NCBI GenBank assembly: GCA_963724805.1
Contig: CAVRWA010000016.1
Coordinates: 1-64,000 of the forward strand
Direction: 5' to 3'
Source of the DNA: CAVQZA01 sp963724805
Lineage (GTDB): Bacteria > Actinomycetota > Thermoleophilia > Gaiellales > Gaiellaceae
DNA: 64,000 nt
Within the stretch, counting starts at the first letter, position 1. Every line of letters starts with the position of its first letter. This document shows positions 42,486 through 50,980 of this stretch, piece by piece. A program made the translations under genes and the position numbers. The notes below the pieces were generated by a model. The model was given only the letters and a program-made list of their open reading frames with translations, did not search any database and was not told the origin of the DNA.

Positions 42486-44018
42486 TCAGAGGTCCAGATT
42501 CGACGCTCCCTGGCCGGCGCCGGGCCTCGGTCCGATCGGCGAGATGATCGGCTCTCGCGAGATCGGCCTGATCGGGGTCACCGGCTCGATCGTCCGGGGC
42601 TGGACGGGAGTGGTGGCAATGATCGGCTCGATCGCCCGGCTGCGGATGATCGGCTTGTCCGTCCAGTGGAAGTAGAACGGGTCGATCGACGGGGCGACCG
42701 GCGTCACGCCGTCCGTGTGGAACAGCGTGCGCGTCGTGAAGTTCGCCGCCCGTTGGTAGGCGACCCCGTTCGGGAAGTTCGCGCTGTCGGGCGTGTTGTT
42801 CCCACAGAAGACCCCGTGGAAGTCCGTCCCCACCGCCAGCAGCCGGATGTAGTCGCCGAGGTAGGGGAGGAACGTCCGGGCCGGGGTGGCAGACGGCGCC
42901 GTGTGGAGCACGACGACCGTGGCCGCGGTGCTCCATGCGTTGGTGGTCAGCTCGAGCTGCGTCACCCAGCGGCTGCCCGTGAAGCGCTGGACCACCAGGC
43001 CCAGCCGGCCTTTCCCGTCCACGGCGAGGCTCGGGTTCTTCGCGTTCGTGATCGTGCGGATGTCGTTCGACCAGGTCTGGCCGCGGTTGGTCGAGCGGCG
43101 GACGTGGAGCGTCCAGTCCGTGCCGGCCACGCCGCCGACGCGATCGCACCACGCGATGTAGACGATGCTCGAGTTCGTGGGATCGACCGCGATCGAGAGG
43201 TCGCCGCCGAGGCGCTCCTGCCCCATGGTGGCGTTCCACTTGATGAACCGGCCCGTGACGACGCGCTTGCCGATCTTGCCGTCGCCGGAGTCGACGAGCG
43301 CGCTGAACGGATTGGCGCCCGAGCCCCAGTTGTCGTCGCGCGAGACGACGACGTCCATGGTGATGTTCGGGACCCCTCCGCTCACCCAGCGCTCGTGGAC
43401 GGCGTAGACCGTCCCGTCGGCGTGGAGCGCGACGCGGATCGGAGGGCCGTCCTGACCGATCGTCGCCCGTCGCTCGACCGAGTGCGGTGCGAATCCGGCG
43501 GGGGCGGCCGCGGTCCTCGCGTCGAGCGAGAGATCGACGGTCGCCGTATGGCCGCTCGGCTGGTTGAAGTCGTTGTTGCCGACGTAGACGCGGTCCTTCG
43601 ACGACTTGCCGACGACCACGCTGCCGGCGACGACCCACGGCTGATCCTCGTTCGCGCGGTCGACGAGGACCGTCATCGGGGTCGTCGAGGTGAAGGACGC
43701 CGTGCGCAGGATCTGCAGGTGCAGCGTCGTGCCGTTGAGGGTTCCCGCATAGAGGACGCCGCTCGTGGTCGCGAAGCCGACGGTGATGTCGGAGGTGCCG
43801 AACGAGCCGTTCCCCGGCACGACGGTGCGGAGCGACCAGGTGTTGCCACCGTCGGTGGAGACGTAGATCGGTGCGAACGAGCCGCCCATCGGGGCGCGCG
43901 TGAAGGCGGTGCCGACCATGTCCGTCGGCTTCGCCGGGTTGACGGCGAGGTTCGGCTCGCTGTCCTGGCTGGACTCGCCGCTCAGCGAGAACGGGATCAT
44001 GTTGACGACGTGGATCAT
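42486..44018 (-). CDS. BNR/sialidase-like beta-propeller protein with Pro-rich tail
   Basis: 510 aa. No signal peptide. Residues 1-445 form an exo-sialidase-like propeller with Asp-box motifs (YVSTDGGNTWSLRT, RRSTNRGQTWSND) and NEDQPWVV. Residues 450-510 are a low-complexity tail with recurring Ile/Val-x-Pro units (RAIEPIIATTPVQP, TIEPVTPIRPISREPI, ISPIGPRPG) ending in GASNLDL. The gene starts after the 44020 gene's stop (spacing of about 1 bp) and its own stop is one base before the radical SAM GTG, so it belongs tightly to the RiPP operon. A sialidase activity is unlikely; the tail could be a peptide substrate or partner-binding region. Family sure, role unknown. Confidence 0.7.
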   Translation of the reverse strand: MIHVVNMIPFSLSGESSQDSEPNLAVNPAKPTDMVGTAFTRAPMGGSFAPIYVSTDGGNTWSLRTVVPGNGSFGTSDITVGFATTSGVLYAGTLNGTTLHLQILRTASFTSTTPMTVLVDRANEDQPWVVAGSVVVGKSSKDRVYVGNNDFNQPSGHTATVDLSLDARTAAAPAGFAPHSVERRATIGQDGPPIRVALHADGTVYAVHERWVSGGVPNITMDVVVSRDDNWGSGANPFSALVDSGDGKIGKRVVTGRFIKWNATMGQERLGGDLSIAVDPTNSSIVYIAWCDRVGGVAGTDWTLHVRRSTNRGQTWSNDIRTITNAKNPSLAVDGKGRLGLVVQRFTGSRWVTQLELTTNAWSTAATVVVLHTAPSATPARTFLPYLGDYIRLLAVGTDFHGVFCGNNTPDSANFPNGVAYQRAANFTTRTLFHTDGVTPVAPSIDPFYFHWTDKPIIRSRAIEPIIATTPVQPRTIEPVTPIRPISREPIISPIGPRPGAGQGASNLDL

Positions 44019-44019
44019 C

Positions 44020-44784
44020 TCAGCTCCCCTCTCCGCGCAGCGTGTCGAGCGAATTGACCGGCTGGAAGTCCTCCTGGTGGATGATCTCGAAAGGCGCGAC
44101 CTTGCGCAGCCCCGGAACGGAGGTGTTGTGGAGGATCCAGAGCCCGCTCTGCCCGGCCTTGGGCTTCGGCGCGTCCCGCCAGCGCACGTCGAGGCTGTTG
44201 GCGTAGAGGACGTCGAGCATGCCCTTCTTGGCCTTGCCCTTCTCGACGTGATCGACGTCGAGCGTCGCCTTCCACCACAGGTGCGAGTGCTCTGCGAAGC
44301 CGACGTTGGGCACCTCCGCCAGCGCCGCGACCCGGCCGACCACGACGGCGTCGGCCGTCTTCACGTGGTCGAGGAGGCGCTGGTTGTCGATCTGATTCTG
44401 GAACTCCTGGAACGGTGCGGGCGCTCCCGGCGCCGCGGCGGCGGCCACATGGGGCTCGACGGCGTCGGCGGCGAGCCGGCCGACCTCGGCGAGCGCCAGA
44501 CTGTCGCCGAACGCGACCGCGTTCGCGAAGAACGCGAACCTGGCGCCGACCTTCGGAACCGTGCCCCTCGCGGCGAGCTGAAGCGTGACGCGGCTGCCGG
44601 CGAGCTGCGAGAACGCCTCCGGCGCATGGAGCACCTGCTCGACGAGGACGATCGCGGTCCGACCGTTCACGGGCACGTCGGCCATCGTCGCCGCCCCGAG
44701 ATGCTCGATCGTGCCGATGAAGCTGAACGCGGAATCTTGTAGGAGCTTCGGGATGGCCTTGGACTTGGCGGGAATAGCAGGCAT
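44020..44784 (-). CDS. Hypothetical protein of the RiPP operon
   Basis: 254 aa, family not recognised. ATG 44784 has AGGAGGCG seven bases upstream. The chain contains two similar halves with a strand pattern 'SAFSFIGTIEHLGAATMADV' and 'DAVVVGRVAALAEVPNVGF', which suggests a duplicated small beta domain, linked by an Ala/Pro segment (AAAAAPGAPAPFQEF). The C-terminal half contains HSHLWWKATLDVDHVEKG. No signal peptide or membrane helix. Placed immediately upstream of the BNR-propeller gene in the borosin/radical SAM operon; probably structural or carrier function, but this is not supported by motifs. Confidence 0.6.
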   Translation of the reverse strand: MPAIPAKSKAIPKLLQDSAFSFIGTIEHLGAATMADVPVNGRTAIVLVEQVLHAPEAFSQLAGSRVTLQLAARGTVPKVGARFAFFANAVAFGDSLALAEVGRLAADAVEPHVAAAAAPGAPAPFQEFQNQIDNQRLLDHVKTADAVVVGRVAALAEVPNVGFAEHSHLWWKATLDVDHVEKGKAKKGMLDVLYANSLDVRWRDAPKPKAGQSGLWILHNTSVPGLRKVAPFEIIHQEDFQPVNSLDTLRGEGS

Positions 44785-44821
44785 CAATCGCCTCCTGAGT
44801 GTCTTCGAGTTTCGGGTTGGC

Positions 44822-45058
44822 CTAGGTGGTCGCGCTCTTCAAGTGCCGCCACTCGATCCGCGCACCGATCGCGAAGATCACGGTAGCGGTGCCCGTCACC
44901 GCCACGATCAGCCACTCGGCGTGGCCGTTGCCGTGGTCGGGATCGACGCGGAAGATCAGCTCGATCCACTCCTTCCACAGAAGGGTCATGAGAAGGAGGA
45001 GCAGGCTCGCGCACGCGAGGCCGACCAACGTCCAGAAACGCGTGGTCAACTGATTCAT
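44822..45058 (-). CDS. Small two-helix membrane protein
   Basis: 78 aa with two helices (FWTLVGLACASLLLLLMTLL and WLIVAVTGTATVIFAIGARI) separated by an extracellular-type acidic loop (RVDPDHGNGHAEW). ATG 45058; a GTG three codons earlier is possible. It lies 37 bp upstream of the 254-aa gene on the same strand and may open the RiPP operon. Could assist export or anchoring; no family recognised. Confidence 0.6.
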   Translation of the reverse strand: MNQLTTRFWTLVGLACASLLLLLMTLLWKEWIELIFRVDPDHGNGHAEWLIVAVTGTATVIFAIGARIEWRHLKSATT

Positions 45059-45222
45059 TCGCTGCACCCTTTCGATCGCCGGGTCGAGACTGGTGGTACG
45101 CCGCAGGCGTTCTCAGAGGGGTAGGCCCGGGTTAAAGCACATCGGTACCCGAGATACAAGACGAGACGCTCGCGACAGTCGACGTCGACTTGACGCCCCC
45201 GCCCGTGCGGCCCGGGAGGAGC

Positions 45223-45625
45223 TCAGGGTGTCTCGGCCACGATCTTGAGATCGACACACCAGGTGAGCGTCTCGAAGGCGGGAGGAGCGGGACGCTCCCG
45301 GGGTTGTCGGGGTCGGGAGGGAACTGCTTCACCGCCACCGCCAGACCGATCCCGCGCACGTTGTCACCTGCTGCGAGGCCGGCTCGGAACATCCTGTACG
45401 CGGGATGATCTTCTCGAAGATCTCGGCGCCATCCGGGCAGCTCGCTACGCCGTCGATCGGTCCAGGCCGGCAGGTCGCTCGAACGTCGTCATCATCCGTC
45501 ACCGGGATGATCAGGAAGCGAACCTGGACATCACCTAGCAGCGCTCGTCGGCTGCTGATGAAGGGGCCGGAGATCCTGAGGTCGCCGTTCAACAGGATCG
45601 TCGGCGCGAAGAACCTGGCGGGCAT
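45223..45625 (-). pseudogene. Broken hypothetical gene with at least two frameshifts
   Basis: Coding sense passes through different frames: MPARFFAPTILLNGDLRIS... to EIFEKII (frame 1), then MFRAGLAAGDNVRGIGLAVA and KQFPPDPDNPG (frame 2), then AFETLTWCVDLKIVAETP-stop at 45223 (frame 3). Corrected length is about 134 aa. The protein starts with a strand-rich region and holds CPDGAEIFEKI; family not recognised. It shares the indel-rich character of the neighbouring cyclase gene. Either recent decay or poor local sequence. Confidence 0.45.
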
Positions 45626-45715
45626 GACGACACCACCGATCTGAGCCTGCGGGCTCGCGGAGGGAACAGGATGTTGCGGCGAGGGCTATCCGCATACCCT
45701 CAAGTGCGCATCGTC

Positions 45716-48700
45716 TCATACTCGAGCCAGCGCGTCGAGCCACGACCGTGTTCTCGTCTCGGCGACGGCGTTTCCCTTCTCGGTGTAGAGACGAAGCCCC
45801 TCGGAAACTGCTGCGCCGACCTCGTCAAGGCGTCCGGCTTCCTGAAGCACCTGCGCGAGGTCGATCCATGCGTCCGCGCGGGTATTGACGAAATCGGTCA
45901 GCTCTGCCAGCCTCACGGCCTCACGCGCGAGCCGCTCGGCTTCCTCGACGTAACCTCGCTTCGCAACGATCCTGGCGCGCGCGCCACGCCAGATGACCTG
46001 CGTGATGAGATCGTCGCGTTGCGGCCAGCTCCTCGCTGAGCTGCGGTGAAGCGCTCGGCCTCCTCATCGCGCCCCTGCACGAGAATCGCACTGCGCGAGG
46101 TACGCGGTCGTGGTCGAGAGGAACGCCGTTGTCGCCCATCTCCCTCGAGCGCGCGATAGCCGACCGAAGGCTTCGCTCTGCGGCCGCGGGGTTTCCCGCC
46201 AGCAGCTCGACGATCGCTTCTAGATGCGACACAGAGGAGTTCAGGGTTTGTCCGAGCTCCTCGAACACGGCATTGCTCGTGGTCAGGAGCGCGCGGGCAA
46301 GCTCGAAACGGCCGCCCATCGCGTGCAACCCCGCGAGCGAACGGAGTGTCCAGGCCTCCGAGGCGAGGTTCCCGCTGACCTCGGTCCATGATCGCCTCGC
46401 AGAGACGGATGCCCTCGGCGACGGGCACCGGTCCGAAGAAGATCGAGGAGGCAACCCAGTTCAGGATCTCGCTTCGCTCGTCCTCGTCGCCGGCACGACG
46501 GGCATGCGTCGGCGGCATGCTCCCACGCCTCGGCGGCCGCTGCTGCGCGAGCCTCGTTCCAGGTCAAGCCATGCCTGGAGCCGCCACGCTCGGCAGAGGC
46601 CGTGGTCGTCGCTGTAGTCGCTCGAAGACCGGGAATCACCTGCTCCACTACTCTCGTCGCCTCCTCGGTTCCTCCTTCCGCCACTCGCAGAAGCTTCAAG
46701 AACTGCTGCTGGACGAGTGCATGGGCCTCGGCGCAGTCGTCTCCTGCGGTCGGCGGCCAGCTGCAGCGCCTCGGCGAGAATCGACTCGGCTTCTGCGAGT
46801 CTGCCCGCCTCGATCAGGGCGGCCCCGAGCTCGGGCAGGAGGGCGGCGCGCCCGGACGTCGTCGAGCGCGAGCAGTCCCGCGGCTCGTTCGAGCAGGCCG
46901 ATCGCCGCCGGGAGATCGCTGCGGGCGAGCGCCCTCCGGCCAGCCGACTCGAGTCGCTCGGGCGCCCTGCGCCGCGAGGGAAGCTGCGTGCGGGTCGATC
47001 GTCCCGAGGGACTCGCCGGTAGCGGTAGGCCTGCTCGAGGTGGTACCCGACGATCTCTTCGAATTCGCGCAGGCGCCCTTCGGCTGCGCGCTCGAGCCAG
47101 GCGGCAAATAGCTCGTGCAGATCCGCCCGCGTCGTCTTCGGGAGCGAGCGATAGGCGGCGTCGCGGATCAGCACGTGCCGGAACCGGTACGCCTCGTCTT
47201 CCTCGAAGCTCGCGTGCATCCGGTCGGATCAGGTCCCTGCGGACGAGCGCCATGAGGCCGCTGATCGAGGGTCGGATCGGGCGGGCCTGCGTCGAGCTCG
47301 CTCAACGCACTGCGGTGGAAGACCAGGCCTTCGACCGAGGCTCTCGTGACGACTGCCCGCTCGTCGGCCGGCAACGCTTCGAGGCGGGCAGCGAGGAGCG
47401 CGTGAATCGTCGACGGGACCGGAAGGTCGGAGAGGTCGGCCGACGCAACCCAGTGGTCGTCCTCCCGCGTCAAGCAGCTCGTCGTCGATGAGCATCGCCA
47501 CCAGCTCCTGCGCGAAGAGTGCGTTGCCCTCCGCGGCCTCCGCGATGCGAGATTCCGTCTCGGTGGGGAGAGGCCTCCGTCGAGCAGGTTCGAGATCAGC
47601 TGGCGGCATTCGTCTTCGCTGAGCGGCTCCAGCAGGATCGAGGTGGAGTTCAGCTTGCCGCTCGCCCCAGCCGGGCCGTCGTGTCGATCAGCTCGGGCGT
47701 GCGATGCACACGAGCAGGATCGGGACATTCCGTGAGAAGTCCGCGACGTGCTCGACGAGATCGAGGAAGGTCGGCTCAGCCCACTGGACATCGTCGAAGA
47801 CGACTACCAGCGGACGGTCGTGGGCGAGGGCTTCGAAGAGCTTCCTGACCGCCCAGAAGGTCTCCTCACTCCTCCCGCCTCCCGGGCCGCCGAGCCCCAC
47901 CGTCTCGGTCACGCGCTCGGCGATCAACCCCGCCTTCTCCTCCCCGTCGTAGTCGGGCCGCGATCACGGCAGCCGACTGCTCGGCAAGGGTCGCGGCCGC
48001 CGGTCCGCACCGCCTCGCGCACCACCTCGGCCAGCGGCCAGTAGGTGACGCCCTCGCCGTAGGAGAGGCAGCGGCCCCGCAGCACCGTCACCCCGTCGTC
48101 AAGGGCTGCGACGAACTCCTGCACAAGCCGTGACTTGCCCACGCCAGCCGTGCCGAGCACCGTTTGCAGATGGCACGCCCGATCGCTGGCCGATGCTTCG
48201 TACACCGTGCGCAGCGCTCCGAGCTGGCGTTCTCGGCCCACGAGAGGCAGGTCGGACCTGCGGGCGTGTCCATGCTCCATGCTCGAGAACGGCGACGAGA
48301 CGGAGGCGCATCGATGGTCGCCGACCCCTTCGAAGCGCGCCGACCAGCGGGCTCGACCAGCACTGCGTCCCTGACCAGTTCGTGCGTCGGCTTCGCCGAT
48401 CAGGATCTCGCCGGTCGCAGCGGCCTCTTCCAGACGCTTGGCGACGTTGACGGCTTCCCCGGTGACGAAGAGATGACCTTGCGAGTGATCGCCCGCGATG
48501 ACCTCGCCGGTATTGACGCCGATCCGCGCCGCGAGCCGGACGCCCCACACGCTCTCGAGGCTCTCATTGAGGCCTCCAGTGCCTCGCGCATCTCGGCTGC
48601 CGCCCGCACTGCTCGGAGCGCGTCGTCCTCGTGCAGAACAGGGATGCCGAAGACTGCGAGAACGGCGTCGCCGATGTACTTCTCGACGATGCCGCCGTGC

Positions 48701-48855
48701 CGCTCGACCACGCCGCTCATCTCCTCGAAATAGCGTGACATCAAGCCCTTGAGCGCCTCGGGATCGAGCTGGACGCTCAAGCGCGACGAGTCGACGAGGT
48801 CGGAGAAGACGACCGTCACCACCTTGCGCACGTCCCGCTCGTTCATCGTGCGCAC
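45716..48855 (-). pseudogene. Frameshifted cyclase-AAA-TPR paralogue
   Basis: Over about 3.1 kb the three minus frames together spell a protein collinear with the intact 1073-aa cyclase-AAA protein at 36.2-39.4 kb but without its zinc ribbon. The N-terminus (MNERDVRKVVTVVFSDLVDS, EKYIGDAVLAVFGIPVLHED, RIGVNTGEVIAG) is a cyclase domain, GTAGVGKSRLVQEF is Walker A, LVVVFDDVQWAEP Walker B, then TPR-like repeats to SWLDALARV-stop. Breaks occur every 100-300 bp; near 48568 one C is missing from a C run and near 48412 one G is extra. Sense is well kept between breaks, so sequence error is a serious alternative to decay. Confidence 0.75.
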
Positions 48856-48893
48856 ACTCTGCGCTCAGGGCCCGGGAATGCGCAACCTCACGG

Positions 48894-49637
48894 TCAGCCG
48901 CGGCCGATCAGAGGCATCTTCGTGGCCATCACCGTCATGAACTGGACGTTCGCGGAGAGCGGCAGGCCGGCCATGTAGACCACGGCCTCGGCGACGTGCG
49001 CGACGTCGATCGTCGGCTCGGTCGCGACCGTGCCGTCCGCCTGGGGAACGCCGGTAGTCCCCATCGCGACGGTCAACTCGGTCGCTGCGTTACCGATGTC
49101 GATCTGCCCGCAGGCGATGTCGTACTTGCGTCCGTCGAGAACCGTCGATTTCGTGAGCCCGGTGACGGCGTGCTTGGTGGCCGTGTACGGAGCGGAATTC
49201 GGTCGCGGCGACGTCGCGGAGATCGAGCCGTTGTTGATGATCCGTCCTCCCCGGGGCGACTGCTCCTTCATCAGGCGGAAGGCACCCTGCGTGCAGAGGA
49301 AGGTGCCGGTGAGGTTGGTGTCGACGACCGCCCGCCACTCGGCGACGGTGAGGTCCTCGAGGGGGCGGGCAGGGGCGCCGATCCCGGCGTTGTTGAAGAG
49401 CAGGTCGAGCCTTCCGTAGTCCGTTCGGATCGCGGTGAAGAGCGCCTCCACGGAGCCCGGGTCGCAGACGTCGCACAAGTACGGGACGGCATCGCCCCCG
49501 GCTGCTGCGGCGGTCTCGTCCAGCGGTTCGCGGCGGCGGCCGGCGAGAGCGACGGTCCAGCCGTCATTCGCAAGGGCGATCGAGACCGCCTTGCCGATCC
49601 CGCTGCCCGCGCCTGTCACCAGTGCGATCTTCGTCAC
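48894..49637 (-). CDS. Short-chain dehydrogenase/reductase next to DenD-like gene
   Basis: 247 aa. VTGAGSGIGKAVSIALANDG binds NAD(P), NNAGIGAPARP follows, and YTATKHAVTGL has the Tyr-x3-Lys pair; Ser is in NNGSISAT. GTG 49637 overlaps the stop of the upstream DenD-like gene (GTGA), so it is translated together with it and may act on a related sugar acid or hydroxy acid. Length and motifs are normal. Substrate unknown. Confidence 0.87.
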   Translation of the reverse strand: MTKIALVTGAGSGIGKAVSIALANDGWTVALAGRRREPLDETAAAAGGDAVPYLCDVCDPGSVEALFTAIRTDYGRLDLLFNNAGIGAPARPLEDLTVAEWRAVVDTNLTGTFLCTQGAFRLMKEQSPRGGRIINNGSISATSPRPNSAPYTATKHAVTGLTKSTVLDGRKYDIACGQIDIGNAATELTVAMGTTGVPQADGTVATEPTIDVAHVAEAVVYMAGLPLSANVQFMTVMATKMPLIGRG

Positions 49638-50605
49638 CGAACCCGCTCGTCCTCGAGGTGGACGCGGATGATCTCGGCAAAGCTCGTCTCCGCGCGGAAT
49701 CCGAGCTCGTGGGCGCGCCGTGGGTCGAAGTTGCGCGGCCAGCCGTCGACGATCCGCATGATCGTCGGGTCGGGCTCGTGCCTGATCAGCCGGACGGCTT
49801 CTTCGCCTCCGACCTCTCGGAGCGCTGCGACCTGCTCCGCCACGGTGGCCGAGAGCCCGGGCATGTTCAGCGAGCGCCGGTCGCCGAGCGCGGCCGTGTC
49901 GAGTGTGGCCGCCCGCGCGAGGAAGTCGACCGCCGCGCGTGGGGACGCGAACCAGTGGCGCACGTCCTCCGGCACGGGCAGGACCGCCTCGCGGCCGCTC
50001 AACGGCTCGCGGATGATGCTCGAGAAGAATCCGGACGCCGCTCGGTTGGGCGCTCCGGGGCGGACGCAGATCGTCGGCAGGCGGATCGCGATGCCGTCGA
50101 GTAGCCCGCGGCGCGAGTAGTCGGCGAGGAGGAGCTCGCCGATCGCCTTCTGTGTTCCGTAGCTCGTGAGAGGCGCCGGGGCGTGGTCGTCTCGGATCGC
50201 CTCCGGAAACGGCGGTCCGAAGACCGCGATCGACGACGAGAAGACGACGCGCGGCCGGTAGCCGCCGCCGACCTCGCGGATCGCGTCGAGGAGGCGGCGC
50301 GTCCCGTCGAGGTTGACGCGGTAGCCCTTGTCGAAGTCGGCCTCCGCCTCGCCGGAGACCACGGCGGCGAGGTGGAAGACCACATCGGGTCTCGCGGAAA
50401 GGATCTCGTCTGCCACGCCCGGGTGCGAGAGGTCGGCCGTGCGTGCATCGACGTCGAAGCTCGCGTCGGACGGTGGAACGCACGGTACGACGTCGACCAG
50501 CGACAGCTGCGAGATCGCGGACGGGCCGAGCGCCCGGTCCTGCGCCAACCGCCTCGCGAGCTTCGAGCCCAGCATCCCCGCGCCGCCAAGGATCAGAATC
50601 CTCAC
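49634..50605 (-). CDS. NAD-dependent dehydrogenase, D-erythronate dehydrogenase-like
   Basis: 323-aa extended SDR. ILILGGAGMLGSKLARRLAQ binds NAD; VFHLAAVVSGEAEADFDKGY and RVVFSSSIAVFGPPFP, then YGTQKAIGELLLADYSRRG (Tyr-x3-Lys) and IRLPTICVRPGAPNRAASGF are the motifs I associate with DenD, which oxidises C4 sugar acids (C2 or C3 dehydrogenation). The gene is divergent from the repeat-peptide gene with only 59 bp between and is coupled to an SDR gene downstream. Function is by family resemblance. Confidence 0.82.
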   Translation of the reverse strand: MRILILGGAGMLGSKLARRLAQDRALGPSAISQLSLVDVVPCVPPSDASFDVDARTADLSHPGVADEILSARPDVVFHLAAVVSGEAEADFDKGYRVNLDGTRRLLDAIREVGGGYRPRVVFSSSIAVFGPPFPEAIRDDHAPAPLTSYGTQKAIGELLLADYSRRGLLDGIAIRLPTICVRPGAPNRAASGFFSSIIREPLSGREAVLPVPEDVRHWFASPRAAVDFLARAATLDTAALGDRRSLNMPGLSATVAEQVAALREVGGEEAVRLIRHEPDPTIMRIVDGWPRNFDPRRAHELGFRAETSFAEIIRVHLEDERVR

Positions 50606-50619
50606 CGGGTCACAATAGA

Positions 50620-50629
50620 CAAGCGCTTG
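50620..50629. promoter_or_regulatory. Palindrome in the divergent promoter region
   Basis: CAAGCGCTTG is a perfect 10-bp palindrome and overlaps a second one, AAGCG-CTTG-CGCTT (50621-50634). It lies 15-24 bp upstream of the DenD-like start and 36-45 bp upstream of the peptide gene start. It resembles LacI/GntR-type operator half-sites; regulator unknown. Confidence 0.35.
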
Positions 50630-50664
50630 CGCTTTTCGTCTCGAGGCGGGATCATCCGTGTGTC

Positions 50665-50922
50665 GTGCTCCAGAGGATCAAGCAGGCGTTGGGCCTCGGC
50701 CCCAAGCAGCCCGTCGACGCGCCGAGCGCGGGAGCCGCCGCGCCGCCGCTGTCGCACGGCGAAGCGGCGTACAAGACCCAGCCCGCGACGCCGCCGCTGG
50801 CGCCGGGCGAGGCTACGTTCAAGGCGCGTCCCGCGACCGAGCCGCCGTTGAAGCCGGGCGAAGCGGCCCACAAGGCCACGCCCGGCGCGGAGCCGCCGCT
50901 CGCCGACGAGGGCGAGAAGTGA
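50665..50922 (+). CDS. Repeat-core peptide, candidate RiPP precursor
   Basis: 85 aa from GTG 50665. A short basic helix (VLQRIKQALGLGPKQ) leads into a Pro/Ala segment, then about 3.5 repeats of 16-17 residues: PPLSHGEAAYKTQPAT, PPLAPGEATFKARPATE, PPLKPGEAAHKATPGAE, PPLADEGEK. The invariant parts are PPL, GEA and Lys, with a variable aromatic/His position (Y, F, H). Repetition, small size and the adjacent B12-radical SAM gene (ATG 58 bp later) suggest a multi-core precursor or modified structural peptide. There is no classical leader such as Nif11 or nitrile-hydratase type. No exporter or protease is adjacent. A chance low-complexity protein is the alternative. Confidence 0.6.
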   Translation: MLQRIKQALGLGPKQPVDAPSAGAAAPPLSHGEAAYKTQPATPPLAPGEATFKARPATEPPLKPGEAAHKATPGAEPPLADEGEK

Positions 50923-50980
50923 CCGCGGCATCCAGCCGCGCCCGCTGCTGAAGCCGACGACGAACGTTCTCCTGGTCAAC

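Noticed and set aside
42486..44018. True exo-sialidase
   Set aside because: Asp-box propeller motifs are present, but there is no signal peptide and the clear Arg triad and catalytic set of sialidases was not seen.
45190..45538. Plus-strand small open frames between 45.2 and 45.5 kb
   Set aside because: They are shadows of the broken minus-strand gene, whose translation has convincing protein composition.
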